This document shows positions 1-10,235 of a stretch of 50,820 nt of DNA, piece after piece; position 1 is the first letter of the stretch; each line of letters begins with the position of its first letter. Made by a program: the position numbers and the translations under genes. The stretch covers positions 1-50,820 of the forward strand of contig JAISFS010000243.1 of the NCBI GenBank assembly GCA_031263485.1, read 5' to 3'. This stretch comes from Deltaproteobacteria bacterium. GTDB lineage: Bacteria > Desulfobacterota > Desulfarculia > Adiutricales > Adiutricaceae. The notes below the pieces were generated by a model, which saw only the letters and a program-made list of their open reading frames with translations, ran no database searches and had not been told where the DNA came from.

Positions 1-24
1 CTGATAGCACTTGGAAAAGCGTTT

Positions 25-1893
25 TCATCGATTACATTTGGCGCACTTGACTTCTCTGAACTTTATCTTGACGCCAGTTCTTCCAACAAGCGATACGGCA
101 ACTGCCCAGACTTTCTTCATGCCGTCCATGTACTCTAAAGTGTAAGCATTGCGAAAGATCTTCTCGAACGCATCGTCTATGCCATTGTCAAGAAGCGTCA
201 GGATATTCTCTCTGCCGTCCCAATTCTGCTTTCTTTCTTGCACCTGGCGACTCTTCTCAATAACTCTGGCTCGCCCGTCACCTGCCTCGGCTTCGGTTTG
301 AGGAATACCCATTGGATTATCGATGGTTCCATTGACATAGCTGTCACATGATTTGGAAAATTCGACTTCTATTACAAGAACTTGGTTGCGCATTTCAAGA
401 ACAAAATCTGGTCGCCATCCTCCAGAATATTTATCAGCCGTAAGAAAACCACGAGCGAATATCAAGACAACATTCATGAGTGCCTTATAGAACGATTCGA
501 TTTCGGCGTGAAAATCATAAGGAATCCCTGCAAATATTGAAGAAAGCGAATTAGCGGCATCATCTGCGTCGATACCACATAATTCACTGCAAAAATTTTT
601 CGCGAGATTCATGATGCGCGCCTGATTGGAAAGAGTAATGTTCGGATATAGATTTCTTATGAGATAATCCTGCGCATAAGACATCCTGACTTCCAAGTTG
701 GGAATATTCAAGTGATACGTCTTATCAACGACACCCTCTTCAACTCCTCCCTCCGCAAAACCTACAGTCAGATAACCGGTGGCCAACAGGGTGCTCTCCG
801 GAGAAATTTTCATGGTATCTGCATGCGAGATGGCGACCGTGGCCGAAGTGTTGGTGGAAAGGCTAGTGAAAAAATGATCGTCATGTATCTGCAACTCTTG
901 CAAAAAATTGGTGGCTCCAGTATTATACCAATATCTCCCAAATGCAAATTTTTGAAAATAACTCAAAACAGATACGGGGTTCAACACCCTGGCTTTTCCG
1001 TCCCAGCTATACCCGTCGTACCAATCCAATATCAAACCCAATATGTCTTCGGTTGACTTAGGTGGGCCGAGCGACTCGTCTGTATTTAAAAGAATCAGTG
1101 CTTTGGAAATATCATTTTGAAATATGTCCATGATTTCTTTCTGAGTGAATCCGCAGATTGCTGAATAGTCAGGGTCAAACGTAATGTCTCCGAAAAGATT
1201 CATGCTTGAAAACGATGCAAATTCTTCGAATCTTGTGATCCCCGTGATAAATACGAACCGCGTCATTTCGGCGGATGCTTTCAGAGAGTCGTAAAACCCA
1301 GACATTATCTCCTTGATTCCATTCATCACTTTCGGCTTATTGAAATTCCTTACCAGCGGATTATCGTATTCATCTATGAGAACTGAAACTTCAGGAATAT
1401 CAGCCGTTATGTTTTTTCCGTCTCTAACGAGCGGTATTGTCTTGTGATTATTGTACAGTGTTTCGATCAACTCCCCAAGAAGGGGACCGCTTCCGACATC
1501 AGTCAAGATGATGCCGAATGAATTTGCGATTCTTCTTATTTTATTGGACAAATTCATTTCAAAATCATTTGCACTCCTTTTGCCGAATATACTCATATCC
1601 AAACGAATGACATGGGAGCTTTCCCAATCGTACCCAGAATCAGGCTGTCCGATTTTAAGCGTCTTGAACTTTGCCTTATCACCTTTAAGGATTTGTTCGA
1701 TTGTTGAAACCAGCAGGGTTTTCCCGAACCTTCTAGGTCTATTCAAAAATACGGTGCGGTATTTGCTGGCTAATAATTTTTGGATTATACCGGTCTTATC
1801 AACATAAACATCGCCAGGCCGAATTAATCCCAAAAAGTACATTGAGGCGGACCCCTCAAGCGATTCTACATTGCCTGTGCCTGCCTTATCCAC
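25..1893 (-). CDS. AAA-ATPase-like / PD-(D/E)XK nuclease-like protein (paralog 1)
   Basis: Protein of 622 residues with the build of the AAA-ATPase_like plus C-terminal PDDEXK_9 family (formerly DUF1703). Walker A is at residues 53-59 (RPRRFGKT). Walker B is at about 170-177 (VSVLIDEYD), followed by an ITGITRFEEF segment and a SAICGFT motif, both also found in the paralogs in this window. The C-terminal nuclease-like part has PDF near residue 495 and then IEVEF near 508-512, where an E/D-x-K signature is expected; the lysine position appears to be Glu. The start is GTG at 1893; an ATG at 1842 with a GAGGGG box upstream is an alternative. The gene is clearly more AT-rich than secA next to it, which suggests acquisition. 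The family is known mainly from sequence: an ATPase fused to a nuclease-like fold, often in many copies per genome. A role in defence or in selfish DNA is inference only. Confidence 0.85.
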   Translation of the reverse strand: MDKAGTGNVESLEGSASMYFLGLIRPGDVYVDKTGIIQKLLASKYRTVFLNRPRRFGKTLLVSTIEQILKGDKAKFKTLKIGQPDSGYDWESSHVIRLDMSIFGKRSANDFEMNLSNKIRRIANSFGIILTDVGSGPLLGELIETLYNNHKTIPLVRDGKNITADIPEVSVLIDEYDNPLVRNFNKPKVMNGIKEIMSGFYDSLKASAEMTRFVFITGITRFEEFASFSSMNLFGDITFDPDYSAICGFTQKEIMDIFQNDISKALILLNTDESLGPPKSTEDILGLILDWYDGYSWDGKARVLNPVSVLSYFQKFAFGRYWYNTGATNFLQELQIHDDHFFTSLSTNTSATVAISHADTMKISPESTLLATGYLTVGFAEGGVEEGVVDKTYHLNIPNLEVRMSYAQDYLIRNLYPNITLSNQARIMNLAKNFCSELCGIDADDAANSLSSIFAGIPYDFHAEIESFYKALMNVVLIFARGFLTADKYSGGWRPDFVLEMRNQVLVIEVEFSKSCDSYVNGTIDNPMGIPQTEAEAGDGRARVIEKSRQVQERKQNWDGRENILTLLDNGIDDAFEKIFRNAYTLEYMDGMKKVWAVAVSLVGRTGVKIKFREVKCAKCNR

Positions 1894-2904
1894 TATTCTC
1901 AGCCTCGTCCAAGATAATCATCACAAGAAGTATCGGGCAAAATTCTGATGGCGACTCCGTTCCATTCCCTTAAAATTAAAATTTAAAAAAACTATTCTTT
2001 AAACCCGTAAAGGTGATATGTGGAAATACCAAGTTGTTTAAACCTACCCTGAGACAACACATTTCTTCAAACTGCACTATGCCCATAATGCATCCTCTGA
2101 GGCTATAGAGCCAACAATTCGCAAAAACCTTTCTTGATAGTCCAATTTGACCGGCATCTGTGCCATTGACCCTCTCAACCGCAGTCCCTGAAAAGCTTTT
2201 CCAGAGACATCTTGACGGCTTCGGTTCATACAAACAGCCGTGACTATCAATGAATCTAATATCAAATCAAAAATTTATCCCAAAATAACGGATTTCTTTC
2301 AATCAGTCAACACCAATCATCTCTTCGGGTAAGTATTGCTCCGATGGGCAAATATGAAATTTTTTGCAATGGCAGGATTTTCACTACACTCAAGGTATTT
2401 CGGTTATTTATCCTTACGTGTTGGGGCTACGACAATCCAGAACAATCGTTTGATTTGAGCTATAATTTGAGCGTACATCATATTGATTCCTGGGAAAATT
2501 CAGGATTCTGAAGGTGTCATCTTTTTCTCATTGATTTCCGCCGGAGTAATATCCGGGATAATTCACATCATTCATGCCGACGCCTTATCGGCATCTTCGA
2601 CATTTCTGGCAACAACCGTTTTTTCATTTAATGGTCTGAAATTTTTTCATTTAATGGTCTGGAAGACGTGGATCCTACAGTTTCCTCATCAAGGTCAACA
2701 TTTTACCATAAAACGTTTCGTGGGCATCACGGCTTAGGGTCCCCTTCATATTGTGATGGCATCAAAGATTTCTTGCGCCGGGTGTCGACAGATCTACATG
2801 AACGCGAAAAGCAGAAGAACATAGCTCCTTCAAAACCTGAATTGATAATGCCAGCAACTTGCCCAACGCCGTCCCCTTAAGCTGTTGACATTATTCCCTT
2901 GGCT
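1894..2904. other. gene-free AT-rich stretch
   Basis: No convincing gene on either strand. The short open frames lack good ribosome binding sites and recognisable motifs. It contains one short tandem duplication (2619-2661). It probably represents decayed flanking DNA between the acquired ATPase gene and secA. Confidence 0.6.
2619..2661. repeat. 20-bp direct repeat, two copies
   Basis: The 20-base sequence TTTTTTCATTTAATGGTCTG occurs at 2619-2638 and again at 2642-2661, a 23-base period. It looks like a recent local tandem duplication in non-coding DNA. Confidence 0.9.
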
Positions 2905-5424
2905 CTATTCGCTACGACCGTGGCAGTGCTTGTACTTCTTGCCTGATCCGCAGGGGCAGGGCTCGTTGCGGCCCACCTTCTTGACCTTGGCCGCCCCCGC
3001 GACGAAAGAGCCGCCGCCGCCGCCATCGCCGCCACTGAAGGACATGCGCTGCTCGCGCCGCCTGAACACGGGCCGCTCCTCCTCCACCTGGAACCGCCGG
3101 GAGAAGATCACCTCCAGGGTGTCGATGCGGATGCGGTCCAGCAGTTCCCCGAACATGTCGAAGCCCTCGCGCTGGTACTCGCGCAAAGGGTCCTTCTGGG
3201 CGTAGCCGCGCAGGCTCACGCCGGACTTGAGGTGATCCATGGAGAGGAGATGGTCCATCCACTGCACGTCCACCGAACGGAGCATGTAGTAGCGGAGGAC
3301 CACCTGCCTGAAACCGTCGGGCAGGCCCTCCAGGTGCGCCCTGATGGCCTTCTCGCCGTTCTCGTAGAAGTAGTCGTAGCGGGATTCCCCCTCGAGGCCC
3401 ATGAGCTCGTCTCGGTCCGGCACGAAGCCGAAGAGCCTGCGGCACTCCAGATCCAGCGTCTCCCAGACGGGTCCGTCCTCGCCGGCGGCGTCCAGATGGC
3501 GCATCACGAAGGCCTGGCTCTCCTCGTCTATGAGGTTCAGGAGCTCCTCCATGTGGTCCTCGCCGAAGAGGATACGCCGGCGCTTCTGGTAGATGATGAT
3601 GCGCTGGCGGTTCATGACGTCGTCGTATTCGAGGAGCTGCTTTCTGATGTCGAAGTTGCGGCTCTCCACGTGCTTCTGTGCGTTCTCGATGCTCCTGGAG
3701 ACCAGGGGGGCGGAGATGGGGACGCCCTCGGTCATGCCCAGCGTCTTCATGATCCCGGTGAGCCTGCCGCCGCCGAAGATGCGCATCAGGTCGTCCTCCA
3801 GCGAGAGGTAGAAGGTCGACTCCCCCGGATCCCCCTGCCGGCCGCTGCGCCCGCGGAGCTGGTTGTCGATGCGCCTCGACTCGTGGCGTTCGGTGCCCAA
3901 TATGAACAGCCCGCCGTTCTCGGCCACCCCGGGGCCCAGGACGATGTCCGTGCCGCGGCCCGCCATGTTGGTGGAGATGGTGACCTGCCCGGGCTGTCCG
4001 GCCCTGGCAACTATCTGCGCCTCGCGCTCGTGGTGCTTGGCGTTCAGCACCTGGTGCGGCACGCCTTCCCGCGTGAGCATCTGCGAGACCTTCTCGGAGT
4101 TGTCGATGGAGATGGTACCGACCAGTACCGGCTGGCCCTTGGCATGGAGCTCGGCTATGTGCTCGACCACGGCCTGGTACTTCTCCCGCTGGGTGCGGTA
4201 GATCACGTCCGGATGGTCTTTCCTCACCATGCGGCGGTGGGTGGGCATCACCACCACGTCCAGGTTGTAGATCTTGGCGAACTCGGCCGCCTCGGTGTCG
4301 GCCGTGCCGGTCATGCCCGCGAGCTTGTCGTACATGCGGAAGTAGTTCTGGTAGGTGATGGAGGCGAGCGTCTGGTTCTCGTTTTCGATCTTCACCCCCT
4401 CCTTGGCCTCGAGCGCCTGATGGAGCCCGTCCGAGAAGCGCCTCCCCTCCATGGGCCTGCCCGTGAACTCGTCCACTATGACCACCTTGCCGTCCTCGAC
4501 CATGTACTGGGAGTCCCGGTGGAAGAGTGTATGCGCCTTCAGGGCCTGGTTCACGTGGTGGAGGATGTCGATGTTCTCCTGATCGTAGAGGTTCCCTACC
4601 TTCAGGAGCTTCTCCACCTTTGCGACCCCCTGCTCGGTCAGGACGGAAGTCCGTGTCTTCTCGTCCACGGAGTAGTCCCTCTCCTTGGCGAGCTTGGGTA
4701 TGACGGCGTTCACCTCCGTGTAAAGGGACGTCGACTCGTCGGCCCTGCCGCTGATGATGAGCGGCGTCCGAGCCTCGTCGATGAGGATAGAGTCCACCTC
4801 GTCCACGATGGCGTAATAGAAGCCCCGCTGCACGAACTCGTCCGCCGTGAACTTCATGTTGTCGCGCAGGTAGTCGAACCCCATCTCGTGATTGGTGCCG
4901 TAGGTGATGTCAGCGGAATACGCGCTGCGGCGTTCGGCATTTTCGAGCGCATGCACGATGACCCCCACCGTGCAGCCTAGAAACCGGTAGATCTGCCCCA
5001 TCCACTCTGAGTCGCGGGCCGCCAGGTAGTCGTTCACGGTCACGACGTGAACGCCCTTGCCGGAAAGAGCGTTCAGGTACACGGGAAGGGTCGCGGCCAG
5101 GGTCTTGCCCTCGCCTGTCTTCATCTCGGCAATCTTTCCGTCGTGCAGGACCAGCCCCCCCATCACCTGGACATCGAAATGCCGCTGGCCCAGGACCCGA
5201 GAGGCCGCCTCGCGGCAGAGCGAGAAGGCCTCGAAGAGAAGGGAGTCCAGCGACTCGCCCCTGGAGACCCTTTCTCGCAACTCGGCGGTCCTGGTCCTGA
5301 ACGCCGCGTCGGAGAGCTTCCTCACCTCGGGCTCCAGGGCGTTTACCCTGTCGACCCTTTCGGACAGGCGGGCTATCTCCCTGTCGTTGGCGCTTCCGAA
5401 GAAGGCCTTTAATATGTTGGGCAT
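2905..5424 (-). CDS. secA: protein translocase subunit SecA
   Basis: ATPase motor of the Sec pathway, which pushes unfolded preproteins through SecYEG at the inner membrane. It has 839 residues, close to the 841 of Bacillus subtilis SecA and somewhat shorter than the E. coli protein. Walker A is GEGKT at 104-108 and the DEVD box is at about 208-211, followed by the nucleotide-binding, preprotein-crosslinking, helical scaffold and wing domains. The C-terminus carries the zinc-binding SEC-C motif ([13 protein letters not shown]), which contacts SecB and ribosomes in other bacteria. The ATG start gives the expected N-terminus ([10 protein letters not shown]). The ribosome binding site is weak. 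An intrinsic terminator on the same strand lies just upstream (5457-5486), so transcription must either start in the roughly 30 bases after it or read through it; this raises the possibility of an attenuated leader. Confidence 0.98.
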   Translation of the reverse strand: MPNILKAFFGSANDREIARLSERVDRVNALEPEVRKLSDAAFRTRTAELRERVSRGESLDSLLFEAFSLCREAASRVLGQRHFDVQVMGGLVLHDGKIAEMKTGEGKTLAATLPVYLNALSGKGVHVVTVNDYLAARDSEWMGQIYRFLGCTVGVIVHALENAERRSAYSADITYGTNHEMGFDYLRDNMKFTADEFVQRGFYYAIVDEVDSILIDEARTPLIISGRADESTSLYTEVNAVIPKLAKERDYSVDEKTRTSVLTEQGVAKVEKLLKVGNLYDQENIDILHHVNQALKAHTLFHRDSQYMVEDGKVVIVDEFTGRPMEGRRFSDGLHQALEAKEGVKIENENQTLASITYQNYFRMYDKLAGMTGTADTEAAEFAKIYNLDVVVMPTHRRMVRKDHPDVIYRTQREKYQAVVEHIAELHAKGQPVLVGTISIDNSEKVSQMLTREGVPHQVLNAKHHEREAQIVARAGQPGQVTISTNMAGRGTDIVLGPGVAENGGLFILGTERHESRRIDNQLRGRSGRQGDPGESTFYLSLEDDLMRIFGGGRLTGIMKTLGMTEGVPISAPLVSRSIENAQKHVESRNFDIRKQLLEYDDVMNRQRIIIYQKRRRILFGEDHMEELLNLIDEESQAFVMRHLDAAGEDGPVWETLDLECRRLFGFVPDRDELMGLEGESRYDYFYENGEKAIRAHLEGLPDGFRQVVLRYYMLRSVDVQWMDHLLSMDHLKSGVSLRGYAQKDPLREYQREGFDMFGELLDRIRIDTLEVIFSRRFQVEEERPVFRRREQRMSFSGGDGGGGGSFVAGAAKVKKVGRNEPCPCGSGKKYKHCHGRSE

Positions 5425-5456
5425 GTGGCACTCGCTCGCATGTCCCCGCTCGGGGC

Positions 5457-5486
5457 AAAAAAAGATCCGGGAGGCTCGCTCCCGGA
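5457..5486 (-). terminator. intrinsic terminator just upstream of secA
   Basis: Reading the minus strand, TCCGGGAG and CTCCCGGA form an 8-bp stem around a 5-base loop (5466-5486) and are followed within two bases by seven T residues (5457-5463). This is a textbook rho-independent terminator. It ends only about 30 bases before the secA start codon, so it can end a small RNA made from about 5680 or act as an attenuator in the secA leader. Confidence 0.85.
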
Positions 5487-5692
5487 AGGCGGGGGCCGCG
5501 GGACCGCCCGCGGGCTTGGCTGGATTTCCTGGCGAAAGACCGGTTCAGGCCACCCGGCCGGGGGCCATCGGGCCACGGTGGGGCCATCCGCCCCGGAGGG
5601 GCAATCGGGGATGCTGCCCGAAGAGACCCCAGGGCCTGAAAGCACCTGCGGCCTCGTGGCCGCCGGGCGGGAAAGTCTCCCCCGGCATTATA
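5487..5692 (-). ncRNA. candidate small RNA or secA leader RNA
   Basis: Minus-strand segment between a TATAAT hexamer at 5687-5692 and the terminator at 5457-5486, predicting a transcript of roughly 220 bases. The segment folds into several local hairpins by eye: GCGGCC-ACGA-GGCCGC, GCCCC-TCC-GGGGC and a GCCGGG/CCCGGC pair. The -35 region is poor. No signature of tmRNA, RNase P RNA or SRP RNA was recognised, and it does not match a riboswitch known to me. It could be a free small RNA or a leader controlling secA. Confidence 0.35.
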
Positions 5693-5715
5693 AGCCTATA
5701 GGGCACCAAAGTCTC

Positions 5716-5737
5716 AAAAAAAGGCCCCATAGGGGCC
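5716..5737 (-). terminator. intrinsic terminator of the M23 peptidase gene
   Basis: On the minus strand GGCCCC-TAT-GGGGCC is followed directly by seven T residues (5716-5722). It is placed to end the transcript of the upstream M23 peptidase gene, about 350 bases after its stop codon. Confidence 0.85.
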
Positions 5738-6087
5738 AGAAGCGGCATAGCGCCGCAAGACATGCCTCCGGGCAACGAAAAGAGGCGACCGAGACAGCCG
5801 TGCAGAGTCGCTCCGGGTCCTTTCCGGACCATGAGGGCCTGGATTCCGCGCCTGGTTCAGAGGGACCTGCGGACCGAGGCCACGGAGGGCCTGCTGCACG
5901 GGGCTGGCTGAGGCTTCGGAGGGACTGAGGTTCCGGGCTCAGGCGGTTCCGCAGGGCCTACGGTTAAGGTCGCAAGGCGTACCGCGACGCCAGAAGGTCC
6001 GCGAAGCGGTGCGGATTAAGGTCCCGTGACGTCTGCGGTGCCGGGAGTGCCAGGTTGCCCCGGAGGGAACGCGGCCCGGCGCCTGCC
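5738..6087. other. GC-rich 3' region after the M23 gene
   Basis: No credible gene was found. This appears to be the long 3' untranslated stretch between the peptidase stop codon and its terminator. Confidence 0.5.
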
Positions 6088-7302
6088 TTAGCCTCTGGAG
6101 CGCACCTTCCTGCCGCGCACGGACTTCCCCGTCTTGGCCTTGGGCTTGGGTTTGGGCCGGGCGGAGGCGACCTTCTGGGGGGAGGCGCCTCCCCTGCCGC
6201 TGGGCGCCGCCGCAACCGCCGTCTCATCGGCGGGGTCAGGCTGTCCGCCGCCCTTGGCGGCCTCACGGGACGCCATCTTCTCGTCAAGGTAGGCTGTCTG
6301 GTACTCGAGCCTTGCCGAGATGAAACCCAGCGGATCCACGGCGGCCTCGCCCAGGCGGGTCTCGTAATGGAGATGCGGGCCGGTGGAACGGCCAGAGGAA
6401 CCCACGCGGGCGATGAGGTCGCCCCTGGTCACCTTAGTGCCGGGCTCGACCATGCTCTCCGAAAGGTGAGCGTAACGGGTGGTGAGACCGTAGCCGTGAT
6501 CCAAGGTTATCATGAGCCCGTAGCCGCTCTTGGACCAGTCGGAGGAGAGCACCGTGCCGTCGGCGGGGGCGTAGACCGGGGTGCCGGTGGGTGCCGCGAG
6601 GTCCAGCCCCGCGTGGAAGTCGAGCGATCTCCCGAAGGGGTTGGAGCGGTAGCCGTACAGGGAGGAGACCTTGCCTGCCGGCACGGGGTTGGCGTAGGGG
6701 GTGACCGCCAGGAGGGTCCGGCTGCCCATGAGCGCTTGGGAGAGCTCGCTGACGGCGAACCCGGTGGCCTCGGCCCCCTCCTCCAGGCGGTCCAGATCCC
6801 TGTGGAGCCCGCGGATGACCTCCGCCGGGCTCGCCGGCTCCGGCCCCCCCGGTCTGACGGAGCGGTCAACGCCGCCCTGATCCGCCTGTCCCCCCCAGGT
6901 CCAGGCTACAGTGTTCACCAGTTCGGGCCAGACCGCGGCGAGCTCCGCGCCCTCGGGTAGGCCCAACTGTAGGTTGAAGTCGCGGGTAAGAAGCACGAGG
7001 TCCCTGTCCCGACCGGAGATCTCGCCCACCTGGCCCTCCAGGGCGTTCAGTCGCTCGGTCAGGGCGGCAACGTGCAGGTCCTTGGCGGCGCTCTCGGCCT
7101 GGAGGATCTCCAGCTCGAAGCTTCGGTCCTCGAAGCCGGAAATGGCCTTGTTGGCGCGAAACGAGAAAAGCGAAAGGGCCGAAGCCACGGCCACGGAGCA
7201 CACCACCGCCACCGCAGGCACCCAGGCCGGGAGCGTGAAGCCCCGGATCTTGAGGGGGCCCTGCCCCTCGGTCATGACGCAGATTCTGTAACGTGAGGCC
7301 AT
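6088..7302 (-). CDS. membrane-anchored M23 family metallopeptidase
   Basis: Protein of 404 residues, probably a peptidoglycan endopeptidase or an activator of amidases, acting on the periplasmic side of the inner membrane. One transmembrane segment lies at about 25-48 after a short cytoplasmic head, followed by a predicted coiled coil at about 55-110. The LytM/M23 domain is at about 205-330 with the zinc ligands H230 and D234 (HAGLD), H279 (YAHL) and H312 (HLHYE), so all metal-binding positions look intact. The C-terminal 60 residues are a Pro/Ala/Lys-rich basic tail. The arrangement resembles the NlpD/MepM-like proteins that act in cell-wall growth or division. It lies upstream of secA on the same strand, but two terminators separate them, so they are not one operon. 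The start codon is followed by a plausible N-terminus but the ribosome binding site is weak; ATG at 7275 is an alternative. Confidence 0.93.
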   Translation of the reverse strand: MASRYRICVMTEGQGPLKIRGFTLPAWVPAVAVVCSVAVASALSLFSFRANKAISGFEDRSFELEILQAESAAKDLHVAALTERLNALEGQVGEISGRDRDLVLLTRDFNLQLGLPEGAELAAVWPELVNTVAWTWGGQADQGGVDRSVRPGGPEPASPAEVIRGLHRDLDRLEEGAEATGFAVSELSQALMGSRTLLAVTPYANPVPAGKVSSLYGYRSNPFGRSLDFHAGLDLAAPTGTPVYAPADGTVLSSDWSKSGYGLMITLDHGYGLTTRYAHLSESMVEPGTKVTRGDLIARVGSSGRSTGPHLHYETRLGEAAVDPLGFISARLEYQTAYLDEKMASREAAKGGGQPDPADETAVAAAPSGRGGASPQKVASARPKPKPKAKTGKSVRGRKVRSRG

Positions 7303-7874
7303 AGATCACTTAAAAGGGCGCCGCGTCGGGCTACCGGGGCAGCCAGACCGATCGCGTCGGGAATGCTGGGTAGAGAGAAAGGGGGAATGGAGTGAGGCAA
7401 GCCGATCCAAGACATAGGTCCTGGAGATTATAATGCCGTGATTCGCAATTTTCAACCGAGGCGAGCCGTTGTCGCAACCATCTTAAAACAGGACGTTTTC
7501 TACGCATATGACCCTCTGCCGTTGCCCGGCGGGCCCCAGCGGCTTCCCCTCGCTACCGAAGACCCGAATCCGAGCTTTTGGCGGGGTCGAGGGACTGTCA
7601 TCGGAAAGGCATAATTTTCACTTTTAAAGTGGCTTTTATGATTATGCCTTCAGGCGGCATATCTAGATGCCTGTTACGTAACACAAGACCAAATCTGGGT
7701 CATGGCATCATTTTTTTATAAATACATAATGCAGCAATTGCTTAAATATTTAATATTATAATTAATTATTATATTTATATATTAGTATCACTGCACAATG
7801 CTTGGTCATTCCAATGTTAAGCATATTTTTGTTAAGTTTAAATAGTATAATGTAATTTATGATAAATACTTATT
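7303..7874. other. non-coding region with AT-rich block
   Basis: No gene was found. A long imperfect inverted repeat lies at 7608-7647 (GGCATAAT paired with ATTATGCC, with an inner CACTT/AAGTG pair). From about 7690 to 7870 the sequence becomes extremely AT-rich, unlike the neighbours, and leads into the decayed transposase gene. This probably marks the edge of acquired DNA. Confidence 0.6.
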
Positions 7875-9249
7875 ATGGCGGCTGACTTAAAATAGCCAAA
7901 GACTGCGACAGGCGCCACAGTACCCTGTTCCCCGCATCCCCTGACCAGCTCATGCCGGAGGGGCACCTGGCCAGATTCGTGGTCGCAACGATTGACAGGC
8001 TTGACCTGGACCCGCTCCTGGACACGTACAGCGACAGGTGCCCTTCGGCCTATCGCCCCGGGATGATGCTGGCGCTCCTCATCTGCCGCTACCTCAAGGG
8101 CGTTCAGCTCCAGGGAGATGGAGGAGGCCGCGTAGTACAACGTGTCCTTCATGTACATCACCAACAACATGCAGCCGGACCACACCACCATCTCCAACGT
8201 TCAGGCTTCGCGCGTTGCTTTTCTTCCTCGACTGTTTCTACGGCTTCCTTTTCATGGCCGTCGACGACGGCATGCTCGAGAACTGCGAGGAGCTCTTCAT
8301 CGACGGGACCAAGCTGAAGGCCAACGCCTGGCGGCACCGCGTCTATCCCTTCAAGAAGGCCGGCGAGAAGGTGGAAAAGTGGACCTCCGAGATCGGCGGG
8401 ATAATGGAGAGGATGGGGGACGACGGGGTGCTCAACGCCCTGATCCAGAAGGAGATCGATATCAGGCTCAACAAGATCGCCTTCGTCTCGGATGCCTGCG
8501 AGAAGATAGAGGGCCTGTTCAACTCCGCCCGCGAGGAGCATGCGGCGGAATACGAGAGGATCATGGAGGAACGCTCCAGGGTCGTCGAGGCCGGCGGCAA
8601 GCCGAGGGGGAAGGCTCCGTCCCCCCTCCGGACAAGCCCAAGCCCACCGCCCAGCTGACCATGACGGACGGCGACTCGCGCATCATACCATCCAGCAACA
8701 AGGGATGGGTTCAGGGATACAACGCCCTGGCGATCGTCGAGAGACACGGCAGGCTGATCCTGGGAGGATTCGTCAACCAGAACCCCAACGACGTCAGGGA
8801 GACGGGTAGGCTGATCGAATCGTTCGGCCACCTTCCCGAAGAGATGGGCCCGGTCAGGAGTGCCGTGCTCGACGCGGGGTACTGCAGCGCGGAGAACGTG
8901 GCGCGGTTCGAGGCGGCCGGCATCGATCCGTTCATTGCCGTCGCCAGGCTACGGCACGACGGGCAGCCGGGTATCCTGCTCCCCGGTCCCCGGATCCGAG
9001 CCCTCCGCCCCGGGCCCCGACGCCTAGCTCCTGGAGAGGATGAGGCACAAGCTGAAGACGGCGTCCGGGAAGGCGCTCTACGGCCTCAGGAAGTGCGTGG
9101 TCGAGCCCGTGTTCGGCATCATCAAGGTGAGCATCGGCTTCAGGGGGTTCTCCTTCAGGGGTCTTAAGAAGGTCGAGTAGGAGTGGTACATGGTGATGTG
9201 CTGTTACAACCTGAAGAGGATGTTCACCATGGCCGGGAGAAGCAAATAG
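7875..9249 (+). pseudogene. decayed IS1182-like transposase
   Basis: Fragments in all three plus frames join into one transposase of the IS1182 type. They run as follows: an N-terminus with CPSAYRPGMMLALLICRYLKG (7952 frame), then MYITNNMQPDHTTISN, then LFIDGTKLKANAWRHRVYP with the first conserved Asp (8270-8650), then AVLDAGYCSAENVARFE with a later conserved Asp, and finally VVEPVFGIIKVSIGFRGFSFRG with the conserved Glu region. At least three frameshifts and a stop codon at 9178 break it. An ATG at 7875 is out of frame with the rest by one base. The right edge of the element is probably the inverted-repeat end at 9447-9460; a matching left end was not found, so the left side is likely lost. 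Confidence 0.85.
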
Positions 9250-9446
9250 CGCATCTGGCTGATTTTGACCCGCCGATTCGCAAAATGATGCGGATGTTGT
9301 GTCTTGAACATAGCAAAATCTGAATTTTATGATCTGGAGAAGTCAATCGAATTGGCAACTTTGACTTGTCCGCCAATGCCGGTTTGAATTTTAGACCATT
9401 GTTGCCTGCATTCACATTTTTCAGAGCTTTCTCAAATTTGATTTAA

Positions 9447-9460
9447 GCAACAGGCTCCTA
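9447..9460. mobile_element. right terminal inverted repeat of the IS1182-like element
   Basis: GCAACAGGCTCCTA lies about 200 bases after the transposase remnant. The same end sequence bounds the 125-127-bp miniature elements at 10802 and 45318, which links the transposase family to them. Confidence 0.65.
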
Positions 9461-9519
9461 GTGGTCTTGCCCCGGATGCGCCTTAATGCTATCTTAGATT
9501 ATGTGGAGTTTTAGGCTAA

Positions 9520-10128
9520 ATGCCAGACCAGAGTAGTATCAGCCTTGACGGACCTTACGATATTCCGAAGGAAACCTTGACGCTGGGAATAATGGTGTTG
9601 TTTCAAAAGGTCCTTAATGGCTCTGCGTCTGATGCCGAGTTGGCGCAGGTACGCGATACTTGGGACAAGGCTCTTAAGATGACGGTGCCAAAGGGCCGGG
9701 CCGCCGGTGGCGAGCTGGCTCCTGAACTAACGGCGTCTGGAGGGCTGGCCATCGCAGGCGAGCGGGCTCTTGGAGGAACCGCTTCTAAGGAGAAATCGAA
9801 TAGGCTGGAGACTTTAGCCGTTCAGCTCAAAATGCTCATGTTGTTCATGGGCTTAGTCGTTGCCATTTTCATAGGGGTTTTCTCAATTTGTTACTACAGT
9901 ATTTCCAACGCTCAAACCAGGTTGGAAACTAAAATCGACACATTGTCTGACAAAGTCGAGAATTTACGGATGGACGTAATAAGGTTGCAGGAAACCGTTT
10001 ACGGCCCGCTTGCCTCTAGAGTGGACCGACAACTGCCCCTGCCTTCTGGTTCCCCCTTAAACGGCGGGGAGCCTCCAGCCCACGGTGCCCCTCCTGTCGC
10101 CGGACAGGCGGAGCCCCGTTCCAAGTGA
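9520..10128 (+). CDS. small membrane protein with coiled coil, unknown function
   Basis: Not recognised. It has 202 residues: a soluble N-terminal part of about 100 residues, one strongly hydrophobic segment at about 103-126, then a heptad-like stretch at about 128-160 (ETKIDTLSDKVENLRMDVIR) and a Pro/Gly-rich tail. This suggests a single-pass membrane protein that oligomerises through its coiled coil. The ATG at 9520 has a GGAG box about a dozen bases upstream, a rather long spacing. It stands alone between a broken transposase and decayed DNA, so it may be cargo of a lost element. Its codon usage is more mixed than that of the GC-rich housekeeping genes. Confidence 0.7.
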   Translation: MPDQSSISLDGPYDIPKETLTLGIMVLFQKVLNGSASDAELAQVRDTWDKALKMTVPKGRAAGGELAPELTASGGLAIAGERALGGTASKEKSNRLETLAVQLKMLMLFMGLVVAIFIGVFSICYYSISNAQTRLETKIDTLSDKVENLRMDVIRLQETVYGPLASRVDRQLPLPSGSPLNGGEPPAHGAPPVAGQAEPRSK

Positions 10129-10195
10129 CCGCCTATCCGCCGGGCACGGCATGTTCCTCCGGGACGGAGATGTCACTATTCCAGCGGTCGCTTTG

Positions 10196-10235
10196 CCGGA
10201 GCCTTCTTACAGAGTCCGGAGCCTTCTTACAGAGT
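10196..10235. repeat. 20-bp tandem duplication
   Basis: CCGGAGCCTTCTTACAGAGT occurs twice, head to tail, with no mismatch. Confidence 0.95.

Noticed and set aside
3232-4980. Long plus-strand open frame opposite secA (582 codons)
   Set aside because: It is the antisense shadow of secA in GC-rich DNA; its translation is His/Leu/Val-rich and resembles no protein, and secA is certain.
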